DNA of 33,229 nucleotides from Desulfotomaculum sp. (GCA_016841675.1 JAENYQ010000036.1:1-33229); one strand, 5' to 3'. Positions 8,655 to 16,570 are shown, counted from the stretch's first letter. The notes: generated by a model from the letters alone, not told the origin. Program-made: numbers and translations.

Positions 8655-8827
8655 GGCAAATAAGCTTGTCCTGTAGGTATGTGGAGATATAGGCTATTAT
8701 GGGGAGAATATTTTTTAGATTGGGCGAATATTGCCGATATTTGGGCTTTGTACAACCATGTTACCGGGTGATAGAATGAACTATGGTTTGTCTCTATGCG
8801 TATTATGCGCCGTTGGAGGGATAACGT

Positions 8828-9907
8828 TTGGAATATTATTTAGCGGCCCCGTTGTTGGCCCTGGTGTTGGGCTTTGTGCTTACCCCCTGGGTACGGACGC
8901 TGGCTATAAAAGTGGGGGCGCTGGATTACCCCGATCAGCGCAAGGTGCATAACGGGACCATGCCGCGTATGGGCGGCTTGGCTGTATACCTGGCTTTTGT
9001 TGCGGTTGTGCTGTTGTTCCGGGAACTGACTCCTCAGGTGCTGGGCTTACTTGTAGGTGCCACGGTAATTCTGCTTTTAGGTGTAGCAGACGATATCCGC
9101 GGTCTGTCAGCGCGGGTTAAACTGGCCGGGCAGATTTTGGCCGCGCTGGTGATTGTTCCGTTTGGTATTCAAGTTCACTATATAACTAATCCGTTAAATG
9201 GTGATATATTTATTTTAGGCTTACTTAGCATTCCGCTGACGGTTTTTTGGGTGGTGGCTGTAACTAACGCTGTCAACTTGATTGACGGTTTGGACGGCCT
9301 GGCCGGCGGTGTAGCCTGTATTGCCGCTCTAACCATGGCTGCTGTAGCCTGGACCCAGTTCGGTATGAGTGGTATGAATGAAATGATTATGTTGGCCCTT
9401 ACCTTGGTGGCTGCTGTAATTGGGTTCCTGCGCTATAATTTTCACCCGGCTCGAATATTCCTGGGCGATACCGGTTCCATGTTCCTGGGCTTTACCCTAT
9501 CGGTGTTGGCTATTATGAGCCTGACTAAAAGCGCCACGGCGGTGTCGGTGATTATCCCGCTGGTTATTTTGGGCGTTCCTCTGCTGGATACATTTTTCGC
9601 TATCCTGAGGCGCTGCCACGAGCACCGGCCTATATTTCAACCTGATAAAAACCACCTGCACCACCAGCTTATGGCCATGGGTTTGAATCACAGGCAAACG
9701 GTACTGGCCATATACGCTCTTAGCGCTTTTTTAGGCTTCAATGCCGTGGTGATTAATTTAATTACCAACGATCAGGCGCTGGTTTTACTGATTATTTTGG
9801 CCGGGGCGGTAATCTATTTGGCCGACCGGGTTGGTGTGCTGGGCAGATCCCGGCGAACGGGGTGCGATATTCCGAAAGAGTACAAACAGCGGTCCTCAAA
9901 AATGTAG
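8828..9907 (+). CDS. tagO: Undecaprenyl-phosphate GlcNAc-1-phosphate transferase (TagO/WecA type)
   Basis: A 359-residue polytopic membrane enzyme of the MraY/WecA family, which starts wall glycopolymer synthesis by moving GlcNAc-1-phosphate from UDP-GlcNAc to undecaprenyl phosphate. About ten hydrophobic helices are visible. Signatures are the early PDQRKVHNGTMPRMGG loop, the Asp pair D88-D89 in DDIRGLSARVK, NLIDGLDGLAGG, FLGDTGSMFLGF and the DKNHLHHQL loop typical of the GlcNAc-using branch rather than MraY. The start is TTG 8828, preceded by GGAGGG at 8815-8820; no equally good ATG fits. Its partner TagA is at 3773. A hairpin with a T run follows the stop, so the gene ends a transcription unit. 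Confidence 0.92.
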   Translation: MEYYLAAPLLALVLGFVLTPWVRTLAIKVGALDYPDQRKVHNGTMPRMGGLAVYLAFVAVVLLFRELTPQVLGLLVGATVILLLGVADDIRGLSARVKLAGQILAALVIVPFGIQVHYITNPLNGDIFILGLLSIPLTVFWVVAVTNAVNLIDGLDGLAGGVACIAALTMAAVAWTQFGMSGMNEMIMLALTLVAAVIGFLRYNFHPARIFLGDTGSMFLGFTLSVLAIMSLTKSATAVSVIIPLVILGVPLLDTFFAILRRCHEHRPIFQPDKNHLHHQLMAMGLNHRQTVLAIYALSAFLGFNAVVINLITNDQALVLLIILAGAVIYLADRVGVLGRSRRTGCDIPKEYKQRSSKM

Positions 9908-9931
9908 AAATGTTTGTTTTCAACCTATAAA

Positions 9932-9967
9932 AGTGCGCCAGAGATAATCGTCGGGCGTGCTTTTTTT
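9932..9967 (+). terminator. Rho-independent terminator after tagO
   Basis: An 8-base-pair stem (AGTGCGCC with GGCGTGCT, including two G-U pairs) with a 14-base loop is followed at once by a run of T (9961-9967). It starts 25 bases after the tagO stop codon. Confidence 0.75.
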
Positions 9968-10086
9968 ATTAATAATTTCACAAGGGATTTATTGGTTCTC
10001 TATAGAATATGTATCACTATATTTAGGAGTTTGGGAAGTTGGGTAAATTTTTTTGATTTTGGTATACCGTGAGGGGAGGTTTTTAT

Positions 10087-10965
10087 ATGCGTATCAAGAA
10101 AGCTGTTATCCCGGCCGCCGGGTTGGGTGTACGGTTTCTGCCGGCCACCAAGGCTATCCCCAAGGAAATGATCCCCATCGTAGATAAGCCAACTATCCAA
10201 TATATTATAGAAGAAGCAGTCAGTTCCGGCATCGAGGATATTTTAATTATTACCAGCCGACATAAAAAAGCTATTGAAGACCACTTTGACCGATTTGTCT
10301 CCCTGGAAGACCATCTGCGGGGCAAGGGTAAACACGACTTGCTGAGGATAGTAGAGGAAACCGGGGGTATAGCGGAAATACATTACGTGCGCCAGGGTAT
10401 ACCCCGGGGGTTGGGGCATGCTATCTACTGTGCTCGGCGTTTTGTGGGCGGCGAGCCCTTTGCGGTGCTGCTGGGGGACGATATAGTGCGCAGCCAAGTG
10501 CCCTGCCTGAAACAGATGATCGATTTATATGAAGAAGTACAAACTACGGTCATTGGTGTTAAGGAAGTGCCGCAGGCGGAAGTCAGTAAGTACGGTATAT
10601 TAGATGCTGAGCCCGTAAAAGAAAACATCTACCGGGTACGTGACCTGGTGGAAAAACCTGCATCGGAAGACGCTCCGTCCCGCCTGGCCATTATGGGCCG
10701 CTACATAATTGAACCCGAAGTATTCAATATTCTGTCCTGTACCGAACCTGACGCCGGGGACGAGATTCAGCTCACTGACGCGCTAAAAGAACTGGCCAGG
10801 CAAAAAAATATGTACGGGCTGGTATTTGAAGGCCAACGATACGATGTTGGTGATAAATTGGGCTACCTGAAGGCCACGGTGGAATTCGCCCTGGGACGCC
10901 CGGACTTGGAACAACCATTTCGCGCTTACTTGGAAGGACTGCTGAGCGCCAAAATTAAGAGATAA
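10087..10965 (+). CDS. galU: UTP-glucose-1-phosphate uridylyltransferase
   Basis: A 292-residue nucleotidyltransferase making UDP-glucose from UTP and glucose-1-phosphate in the cytoplasm. The N-terminal motif AAGLGVRFLPATKAIPKEM carries the nucleotide-binding loop and is followed by PIVDKPTIQYIIEEAV. Further GalU signatures are GLGHAIYCAR, the VLLGDDI metal-binding aspartates, LVEKP and the GDKLGYLKATVEFAL helix. I chose ATG 10087, with GAGGGGAGG upstream (10071-10079); the in-frame GTG at 10069 would place the ribosome binding site inside the gene. UDP-glucose would feed wall polymers or glycolipids made by the surrounding genes; the phosphohexomutase downstream could supply glucose-1-phosphate. 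Confidence 0.93.
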   Translation: MRIKKAVIPAAGLGVRFLPATKAIPKEMIPIVDKPTIQYIIEEAVSSGIEDILIITSRHKKAIEDHFDRFVSLEDHLRGKGKHDLLRIVEETGGIAEIHYVRQGIPRGLGHAIYCARRFVGGEPFAVLLGDDIVRSQVPCLKQMIDLYEEVQTTVIGVKEVPQAEVSKYGILDAEPVKENIYRVRDLVEKPASEDAPSRLAIMGRYIIEPEVFNILSCTEPDAGDEIQLTDALKELARQKNMYGLVFEGQRYDVGDKLGYLKATVEFALGRPDLEQPFRAYLEGLLSAKIKR

Positions 10966-10969
10966 ACCC

Positions 10970-10998
10970 TGGTGTCAGACGTTGAACGTCTGACACCA
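10970..10998 (+). repeat. Perfect GGTGTCAGACGTT palindrome
   Basis: Two perfectly complementary 14-base arms (10970-10983 and 10985-10998) around a single G lie five bases after the galU stop. A T run is missing, so this looks like a dispersed REP-type palindrome that may moonlight as a weak terminator. One arm of the same sequence (TCAACGTCTGACACCA) recurs near 31212-31227. Confidence 0.8.
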
Positions 10999-11009
10999 AA
11001 GCGGGGCAA

Positions 11010-11204
11010 TCAGGAATGAGCAGTCTGATTGCTTCCGGCAAGCTTTTTGGGGGGTATATTTTTCTCTGTTACTACGGTATTGGCGGAAATGTTAAAAGGG
11101 TCATTTATTTGGGCCAGGTAATCACGGTACATGCTTGTACGCTCGATATCCGCTAATTTAACCGGACCCGAAAAGACTGCGTGATTCAGTAACTTTTTCC
11201 TCAT
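11010..11204 (-). CDS. Small hypothetical protein (64 aa)
   Basis: A 64-codon frame on the minus strand, opposite to its neighbours. ATG at 11204-11202 is preceded on that strand by AAGGAG with about 9-10 bases of spacing, a credible ribosome binding site. The product starts MRKKLLNHAVFSG, is mildly basic, and shows no transmembrane helix and no family I recognise. It fills most of the gap between galU and the phosphohexomutase. The ribosome binding site and the lack of any other coding frame are the only support, so it could be spurious. Confidence 0.4.
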   Translation of the reverse strand: MRKKLLNHAVFSGPVKLADIERTSMYRDYLAQINDPFNISANTVVTEKNIPPKKLAGSNQTAHS

Positions 11205-11315
11205 TTTTACCTACTCCTTTTCCTTGGAATTGCCATACACATAAAACGCCACTGCCTTGGGAAAATAATTGTCTGTACATAAATACGCATCTTTGGAATT
11301 GAAAATGCAAATTAT

Positions 11316-11324
11316 TGATATAAT
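11316..11324 (+). promoter_or_regulatory. Candidate extended -10 promoter for the phosphohexomutase
   Basis: TGATATAAT is a perfect extended -10 (TG, one base, then TATAAT at 11319-11324), about 170 bases before the gene. No -35 at standard spacing is evident (TTGGAA at 11293 is 20 bases away), as is common for extended -10 promoters. Confidence 0.4.
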
Positions 11325-11400
11325 TAACAGGAGAGTTTGGAAAAAAACGTTATTTTCCAGAGGTAGACTACTATGAGAAATTATTTTCTGACGGTTTTGT

Positions 11401-11450
11401 GTCATTCGGAATGAAGTGAAGAACCTTGCTTACGTGCGTTTAAAATGACA
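11401..11450 (+). repeat. Diverged TCATTCTGAGC-family repeat
   Basis: GTCATTCGGAATGAAGTGAA followed by GAACCTTG and, after a short loop, TTTAAAATGAC resembles a decayed copy of the palindromic repeat family at 21.6-23.4 kb. It lies between the candidate promoter and the phosphohexomutase start, so it would be transcribed as part of that leader. Confidence 0.55.
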
Positions 11451-11493
11451 ATCCATATAGTCTACTTTCTGGATTGTGGGAGGTATTAGATAC

Positions 11494-13083
11494 TTGAAGG
11501 GGATAAAATTCGGCACTGATGGCTGGCGTGGTATTATTGCAGATGACTTTACCTTTGCCAACGTGCGGGTGGTTACCCAAGCGGTGGCGGATTACCTGAA
11601 CAACAAGGGCACGGGAAACCTTGGTATCGTGGTTGGTTATGATAACCGGTTCCTTTCTGATCGGTTTGCAAATGTAGTAGCTGACGTGTTTACCGGCAAC
11701 GGGATTAAGGTCTACCTGGGGTCTGAGCCGCTGCCCACACCGGTGACGGCCTTTGCCGTCAAGGAGCACGGTACTGCGGGGGCGGTCATGCTTACAGCCA
11801 GCCATAACCCGCCGGAATACAACGGATTTAAATTTATACCCGATTATGCAGGCCCGGCACTGCCTCATATTACCCGGGCCATTGAGGCAAACATAGCCCG
11901 GTTGAGCAGCGCTCCGGATCAGGTATACGGGGCCGACCAGGAAATGGCGTCGGAATTGGCTGTTTACCCGGTGCCGGGCGGGGGCCCGGGTACACCTGCC
12001 GTTCTCCCCGGGACTGTGCCCGGTGCATCAGTTGCAGCAGGCCTAGCCGAGCGATCCCGGGTAAACGGTCAGACGGTCTCAACACCCCTGGCGGGTTACC
12101 AGGCTGAAAAACCTGCCATAGCTGAACGTGTGTTTATTGACCCGCGCCCGGCTTATTTTGCTCACCTGGAAAAACTAGTGGACATGGATGCCATTGCCCG
12201 AGCCAATTTGCTAATAATGGTAGATGCCATGCACGGCAGCGGAATGGGCTACCTGGACGTAATGCTCAAGCGGGCCGGCAATCGGGTGCAGGAATGTCGC
12301 TGTCATCGCGATCCACTGTTTGGCGGCAGTTTGCCGGAGCCCACCGGTAAGTCACTGGAGAGTTCCTGTCAGTGGATTAAGGATGAAGGGGCCCGGTTGG
12401 GATTGGCACTGGACGGCGATGCCGACCGCTTTGGGATTATCGACGCCGGAGGCATTTTTATCGCCGCTAACCAGTTTTTGCCCCTTCTTTACCACCATCT
12501 AATCACTGTTAAGGGCATGGTGGGGCCGGTAACCCGCACTGTGGCAACAACCCACATGCTGGACCGCATCGCTTATCACTATGGGCAGGGGGTCTATGAA
12601 ACCGCCGTGGGTTTCAAGTACATTGGCCAGAACTTGTTGGAAAAGGGCTGTGTGCTGGGCGGTGAGGAAAGCGGCGGCCTATCTATCCGGGGGCACATCC
12701 CGGAAAAAGACGGCATCCTGGCCGGGCTGCTGGCGGCGGAAATGGTGGCGGTGCACGGTAAAAGCCTGGCCGAACTTACCGAAGAGGTAGCTGCTATATA
12801 TGGGGTGCAGCTATACAGCGAACGCCTGGACGTGCATACCACGCCGGAGCAAAAACAGCAGGTGCTGGAAAAGATTAAAGATTTTGACCCCGGGGAACTG
12901 GCCGGGGAGCACGTAATCGGGCGCATCACCCTGGACGGTCTCAAGTTGGTGCTAAAAAGCGGTGAATGGGTGCTGGTGCGGCCATCGGGCACCGAACCTC
13001 TTTTCCGCATCTATGCGGAGTCCGACCGCCCGGAACGCATCAAAGAAATTCATAATGCATTTAAAGAGCAAATTGGCCTCTAA
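11494..13083 (+). CDS. Alpha-D-phosphohexomutase (phosphoglucomutase/phosphomannomutase) with internal insert
   Basis: A 529-residue enzyme interconverting hexose-1- and 6-phosphates. All four family signatures are present: the catalytic serine loop TASHNPPEYNG (Ser103), the metal site DGDADRFG (D307, D309, D311), the sugar loop GGEESGGLS (about 389-397) and the phosphate-binding RPSGTEPLFRIY (from R496). I chose TTG 11494, preceded by GGGAGGT at 11478-11484, because family homology (GIKFGTDGWRG) begins right there; a GTG at 11476 would overlap that site. The enzyme is about 60 residues longer than the usual 460-470. The excess lies at about residues 145-210 in a Gly/Pro/Ala/Val-rich stretch with no recognisable fold. 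With galU 0.5 kb upstream, a glucose-6-phosphate to UDP-glucose route is likely. The substrate (glucose or mannose) cannot be fixed from sequence. Confidence 0.9.
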   Translation: MKGIKFGTDGWRGIIADDFTFANVRVVTQAVADYLNNKGTGNLGIVVGYDNRFLSDRFANVVADVFTGNGIKVYLGSEPLPTPVTAFAVKEHGTAGAVMLTASHNPPEYNGFKFIPDYAGPALPHITRAIEANIARLSSAPDQVYGADQEMASELAVYPVPGGGPGTPAVLPGTVPGASVAAGLAERSRVNGQTVSTPLAGYQAEKPAIAERVFIDPRPAYFAHLEKLVDMDAIARANLLIMVDAMHGSGMGYLDVMLKRAGNRVQECRCHRDPLFGGSLPEPTGKSLESSCQWIKDEGARLGLALDGDADRFGIIDAGGIFIAANQFLPLLYHHLITVKGMVGPVTRTVATTHMLDRIAYHYGQGVYETAVGFKYIGQNLLEKGCVLGGEESGGLSIRGHIPEKDGILAGLLAAEMVAVHGKSLAELTEEVAAIYGVQLYSERLDVHTTPEQKQQVLEKIKDFDPGELAGEHVIGRITLDGLKLVLKSGEWVLVRPSGTEPLFRIYAESDRPERIKEIHNAFKEQIGL

Positions 13084-13111
13084 CCTGGTCAAATAAATCC
13101 CATATAACAGT

Positions 13112-13144
13112 AAATCCCGGGGACTGATTATAACCCGGGATTTT
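13112..13144 (+). terminator. Terminator-like hairpin after the phosphohexomutase
   Basis: AAATCCCGGG (13112-13121) and CCCGGGATTT (13134-13143) form a perfect 10-base-pair stem with a 12-base loop, ending in only four T. A second GGGTTAT segment follows. It lies 28 bases after the stop codon, so a termination role is likely despite the short T run. Confidence 0.6.
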
Positions 13145-13172
13145 AAAACCGGGTTATGGTATAACTGATTAG

Positions 13173-13439
13173 TTTCAAACGGGCAGCGATCAGGATAAAT
13201 TCCGAGTTGTTGCCGAACTGGTGGAGCGGTTCCGGCAGGGATACGATGTGATTGATGTTGACGGCGTCAGGGTACTGTTTGGGGATGGCTGGGGGCTAGT
13301 GCGAGCCTCGAATACTCAACCCGTGCTGGTGGCCCGCTGTGAGTCCCGGACCGAGGAGGGGCTGCAGCAAATTTGCGCCATCATGAAAGAGGCGCTGTGC
13401 AGTTTTGCCGAGGTGGATGACTTCGAGTGGGAGTATTAA
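13173..13439 (+). pseudogene. C-terminal remnant of a second phosphomannomutase
   Basis: About 88 codons, open from just after a stop at 13170-13172, encode a recognisable phosphohexomutase domain IV: SDQDKFRVVAELVERF, then VDGVRVLFGDGWGLVRASNT, the phosphate-binding RASNTQP loop and a RCESRTEEGLQQI helix. This resembles ManB/AlgC-type enzymes (RxSNTEP) and not the RPSGTEP type just upstream. Domains I-III, a start codon and a ribosome binding site are all missing, although GTG 13221 could start a 72-residue fragment. I read it as the leftover of a deleted paralogue. The end overlaps the convergent toxin gene by 4 bases. Confidence 0.75.
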
Positions 13440-13840
13440 TCTACAGGTATATCAAAGGCTAAAATATTCTTGATCATTCGAAAGTGTTTAATGTTTCTGG
13501 TAATTAAGCTGGCCCCATATAGTAGAGCGGTACTGGCTATTAAAGCATCGGATGGAGTTAAACCTTGGTGGCGGTATTCTCTTAGAAGAACTCCGGCGTG
13601 TCTTGCAATTTCCGAAGTTACTGGCAAAACCATAAATAACTCCAGTACATTTTCCGTCTTTTCTAGGACAGTCGGATTTTGCATGCTCTTCCCGGCAAAC
13701 AACTCCATCTCTGTTATGGTTGATACCATTGCTTGAGTTCCGCAATTAACCACGATCTCAAGGAATTCGGTAGATGGTTGGTAACTGCGAAGGTGGTCGA
13801 TAATAACACTGGTATCAAATAATATACTATTCAATATCAA
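13436..13840 (-). CDS. vapC: VapC-like PIN-domain toxin
   Basis: A 134-residue PIN-domain protein with the expected acidic metal-binding set: D9 in LFDTSVIIDHL, E44 in TITEMEL, D98 in GLTPSDALIAST, and N116 in the LITRNIKHF motif. VapC toxins are Mg-dependent RNases that cut tRNA or rRNA and are held inactive by the partner antitoxin. The gene starts 14 bases inside the end of the upstream AbrB-type antitoxin, typical of translational coupling. The pair is A+T-rich relative to its surroundings, runs against the general direction of transcription and sits next to a gene remnant, all suggesting horizontal acquisition. The RNA target cannot be predicted. Confidence 0.87.
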   Translation of the reverse strand: MILNSILFDTSVIIDHLRSYQPSTEFLEIVVNCGTQAMVSTITEMELFAGKSMQNPTVLEKTENVLELFMVLPVTSEIARHAGVLLREYRHQGLTPSDALIASTALLYGASLITRNIKHFRMIKNILAFDIPVD

Positions 13841-14108
13841 GCACCTTCCAGCGGTCGTCGTCTTCTTTTCTTAATTTGCGGACGTACTCTTCACCGGTCT
13901 CCTGCATCTCTTTCCATGCACCAGCTGTATCTTTTAAAATTTGCAGGGCTTGGGTCCGGCTTTTTTTCTGCACTGTATTATTTGAAAGAAGAATTGAGCC
14001 GTCTTCAGTAACGCGTATTTTTAATATATCGCCGGTTTTCATTCTTAACTTTTGTCTTACAGCCACAGGTAAAGTAATTTGTCCTTTTGATGAAATGCGT
14101 GTTTCCAT
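13827..14108 (-). CDS. vapB: AbrB/SpoVT-type antitoxin (VapB-like)
   Basis: A 93-residue protein with an N-terminal swapped-hairpin DNA-binding domain, METRISSKGQITLP followed by VRQKLRMKTGDILKI, the standard AbrB/MazE/VapB fold. The C-terminal half (KKSRTQALQILKDTAG onwards) is charged and helical and would wrap the toxin. I chose the ATG at 14108 because AGGGGTGATT precedes it on the minus strand and the domain begins immediately; longer upstream codons to 14222 cover the promoter. The antitoxin probably represses its own operon through the inverted repeat at 14132-14158. Confidence 0.87.
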   Translation of the reverse strand: METRISSKGQITLPVAVRQKLRMKTGDILKIRVTEDGSILLSNNTVQKKSRTQALQILKDTAGAWKEMQETGEEYVRKLRKEDDDRWKVLDIE

Positions 14109-14131
14109 AAGAATCACCCCTTGCTTTACTA

Positions 14132-14171
14132 GTCTTACCTTATCATACCTGGTAAGACGCATCAAGAACAA
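14132..14171 (-). promoter_or_regulatory. vapBC promoter with overlapping inverted-repeat operator
   Basis: On the minus strand, TTGTTC (14171-14166) and TATGAT (14147-14142) are spaced by 18 bases. GTCTTACC (14132-14139) and GGTAAGAC (14151-14158) form a perfect 8-base inverted repeat around the -10, with an 11-base spacer. This is where an AbrB/VapB autorepressor would be expected to bind. The site ends 24 bases before the antitoxin start. Confidence 0.6.
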
Positions 14172-14269
14172 TAGCCAAAGCTCACAAATGATTAATAAAT
14201 AGAAGTAAGTCTTATAATACAAAGTGTACCGATTCCGACAGGATAACTAATCTCTTAAGGATGATCGCT

Positions 14270-15888
14270 ATGAACTGGCAGCAAGCAACCCTGACCGTAT
14301 TGGTGGGGTCCGTAATCGGGTACGTAACCAACTGGATCGCTATCCGGATGTTGTTTCGCCCCCGCCACGAAATAAAAATAATGGGCATGCACCTACCTTT
14401 TACCCCCGGGGTCATCCCCAGGGGCAAAAAGCGCCTGGCCGAAAGTGTCGGCCAGGTAGTGGGAGGTATGCTGCTAACAGATGAAAATGTGCTGCGCCAC
14501 ATGCTGCAGCCCGGGGTGGAAGAGCAGGTGCGCCATCGGGTTAATAACCGATTGGCCGAATTGACAGCCCGGGGTGCCACCGTGGGTGATCTGCTGGGCG
14601 TAAGCAGTGCGGACAGCGAAACAGGTGCAGACGCCGGTGATGGTGGATACGTCGAGACCGGGATAGTGCCCGGCCTGACTCCCGGCCTGGTCCGGGAAGA
14701 ACTGGCCGGGCTGCTGGCTGGGACGGCCGCCGGCCTGCTGCAAAACAAGGACTTGCGCCGCCCACTGGCCCTTTTTGCGGCCAGCGCCATTTATGATACT
14801 CTGGACCGTCCGGTGGGATCGGTGGCCGGTTCCCCGGAGTTTGCCGCTCTAAAGGATTCCCTGGAGCAGTTGCCGGGTAAGATCCTGGCCCGGGATGAAG
14901 TGAGCCTGGAACTGCGCGCCCGGCTGGCAAAAAAGATTGAAAACCTGTTAAACAGCCCGGAGCCGGTAGGCAGTTACCTGCCCGGGGCCGCGCGGGACGG
15001 GCTGCACCAGCTTATTGCCGACCAGACTCCCCGTATTGCGGCAGCTCTGGAACAGTATTTGAGCTCACCGGGCGTGCGACAAGCCATCAAAAACCGGATC
15101 GAGGATTTTTTTGAGGGCACTGCTCTGAAAAGGATGCTCAATGGAATGTTTCAGTTGGCCGGTACAGGCCCTGACGCTATTGTGCGGCGCTTGGCTCGGG
15201 AATTAGCTTCATTTTTGTCCGATGAACAAAACCGCGCTGAATTGGAGGAGCGCCTGCATATATTGGTGGACGAGGCGCTGGAAAAGAGCGTAGCCGAAAC
15301 CACCGCGGTCCTGGACGCCGCCGCCAGGCGCGAAAAAGCTGCCGAGATAGCGGATTGGCTGCTGGACAAGCTGCATCGCCCCGAGACCCTGGCGCCGTTG
15401 CTGGACGCGCTGGAGGAAATGCTGGCTACCAATAGTCACCGCACCTGGCGGGAGCTCTTTTACCTGGATGAACTGGGCCTGCCCGGAATGCTGGAAGATT
15501 ATCTGGACCGTCTGTTGGAACGCCTGGTGGAGCGGGAACAAGAGGAACACTACCTGGAACGCCTGGCCGGTCAGGCGGTGGACGGCCTGTTGAGTGCATC
15601 GCTGAGCCGGGTACTGGAACTGCTGGCCCCGCAATTAGCGGCCAACCCCGGAGAGCCGGTGCTGCAGCTCTACCGCTACGCGGTAAGACAACATATCCCG
15701 GGCCTACTGAGTTTTTTCGACATCACCGGTATGGTGCGACAGCGGGTGGAAGAACTGGACGTGCTGCAGGTGGAGGAAATGCTGCTGGGCATTGTACGCC
15801 GGGAACTGGTAGCCATTACCTGGCTGGGCGCCCTGCTGGGTGCGGTGCTGGGCGCGGGGATGGTGGGCATGCAGTATATGATGAGATA

Positions 15889-15889
<1 letters not shown>
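14270..15889 (+). CDS. DUF445 family membrane-anchored protein
   Basis: A 539-residue protein with the DUF445 hallmark at its N-terminus: a hydrophobic helix ending in GSVIGYVTNWIAIRMLFRP, then PFTPGVIPRGKKRLAESVG. A long, charged, helical region fills the middle, and a second hydrophobic helix ends the protein (ITWLGALLGAVLGAGMVGMQYM). Such proteins are anchored at both ends; the biochemical role is unknown (YheB/YtaF-like relatives in Bacillus are poorly defined). I prefer ATG 14270, with AAGGA at 14256-14260, over ATG 14261, which would leave no spacing. A perfect TATAAT at 14213-14218 may be its -10. Compared with shorter relatives, an insert rich in Ala, Gly and Asp lies at about residues 110-140. 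The last G of the stop begins a GGAGTCA repeat. Confidence 0.85.
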
Positions 15890-15962
<73 letters not shown>

Positions 15963-15979
15963 GGAATTCCGAAAAAGTG

Positions 15980-16009
15980 TTGACCGTTGCCGTATTTATG
16001 CGGTATACT
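15980..16009 (+). promoter_or_regulatory. Sigma-A promoter of the ilv-leu operon
   Basis: TTGACC (15980-15985) and TATACT (16004-16009) are separated by 18 bases, immediately upstream of the T-box leader; the transcription start would fall near 16016. It is the best promoter match in the 0.7 kb before ilvE. Confidence 0.75.
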
Positions 16010-16044
16010 TTCTTGTAAGCTTTATTTTGCAATTATTTTGCAAG

Positions 16045-16333
16045 GGTTATGAAGGGGAGCAATACTTGGTAGGCCGTGCCTCAGAGAGCCGGGGTAGCTG
16101 AAAACCGGTGCCGGAAACAAGTAAAGACATCGCCCCGGAACTGCCCGGTCGAAAGGCTAATGGCCTGTAGGCCTGGACGGTAGCGGCCCGTTACCACGCC
16201 GCCGTGTCGAGCACAAGACACACTTAAGTGGCTTTCCGCGATGCAGCGGATTGCAAACAGGGTGGTACCGCGAGAGGTATATATACCTCCCGTCCCTGGT
16301 GGGCGTATGCCCTGCCAGGCGCGGGAGGTTTTT
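16045..16333 (+). ncRNA. T-box leader, probably isoleucine-specific, with terminator
   Basis: A complete T-box riboswitch. Stem I carries the conserved AGAGAGCCGGGG stretch (about 16083-16094) and its 3' side. The specifier position, aligned from memory to the family consensus, reads ATC (16129-16131, within GACATCGCCCC), an isoleucine codon. The T-box sequence AGGGTGGTACCGCG is at 16259-16272. The terminator stem CCTCCCG (16286-16292) with GCGGGAGG (16321-16328), plus an inner hairpin and T run (16329-16333), follows. Uncharged tRNA-Ile binding at the specifier and the T-box would stabilise the antiterminator and permit transcription. The specifier call is the least certain part, but it suits an operon making isoleucine. 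Confidence 0.93.
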
Positions 16334-16378
16334 AGTTTTAGTTTTCGTTTTAATATGTTTTTTAATTTGAGTGGGAAG

Positions 16379-16538
16379 TGTACCTAGGGTTCCGCCTCTT
16401 ATTAAAGAGGGTCTGGACCGAGCGGTACAGGCCTCCGGGGCCAGTAATCCCGGGGTTACACCGTGGGGATAAAAGACCCAAGCGGATAGGTTCCTCTCTT
16501 TGGGAATATCAGCGGGTCTTATTTTATTTGTTTTTTTA
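16379..16538 (+). ncRNA. ykkC-family riboswitch, subtype 2, probably ppGpp-sensing, with terminator
   Basis: Conserved ykkC-class segments appear in order: CTAGGGTTCCG (16384-16394), GGACCGAGCGG (16425-16435), ACCG followed by GGGGATAAAAG (about 16460-16475), and a closing strand GCGGATAGGT pairing back to ACCT. A hairpin CCTCTT/AAGAGG gives P2, and an extra GGCC/GGCC hairpin is consistent with subtype 2. AAGACCC (16473-16479) also pairs with GGGTCTT (16514-16520) ahead of a T-rich tail, forming a terminator that competes with the aptamer; ligand binding should therefore turn expression on. Subtype 2a RNAs sense ppGpp and are known upstream of branched-chain amino acid genes. The alternatives are guanidine (subtype 1) and PRPP (2b), which differ by few bases, so the ligand is inferred from context. 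Confidence 0.8.
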
Positions 16539-16570
16539 AAATAACCGAACTATAACAGGAGGGTGAAGCG

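Noticed and set aside
8731-8952. A 73-codon frame ahead of and overlapping tagO
   Set aside because: It overlaps tagO in another frame for most of its length; only the tagO frame shows family motifs, with its own strong ribosome binding site.
11211-11405. A 64-codon minus-strand frame upstream of the small gene at 11010-11204
   Set aside because: No ribosome binding site, A+T-rich sequence, and it overlaps the extended -10 promoter and a dispersed repeat.
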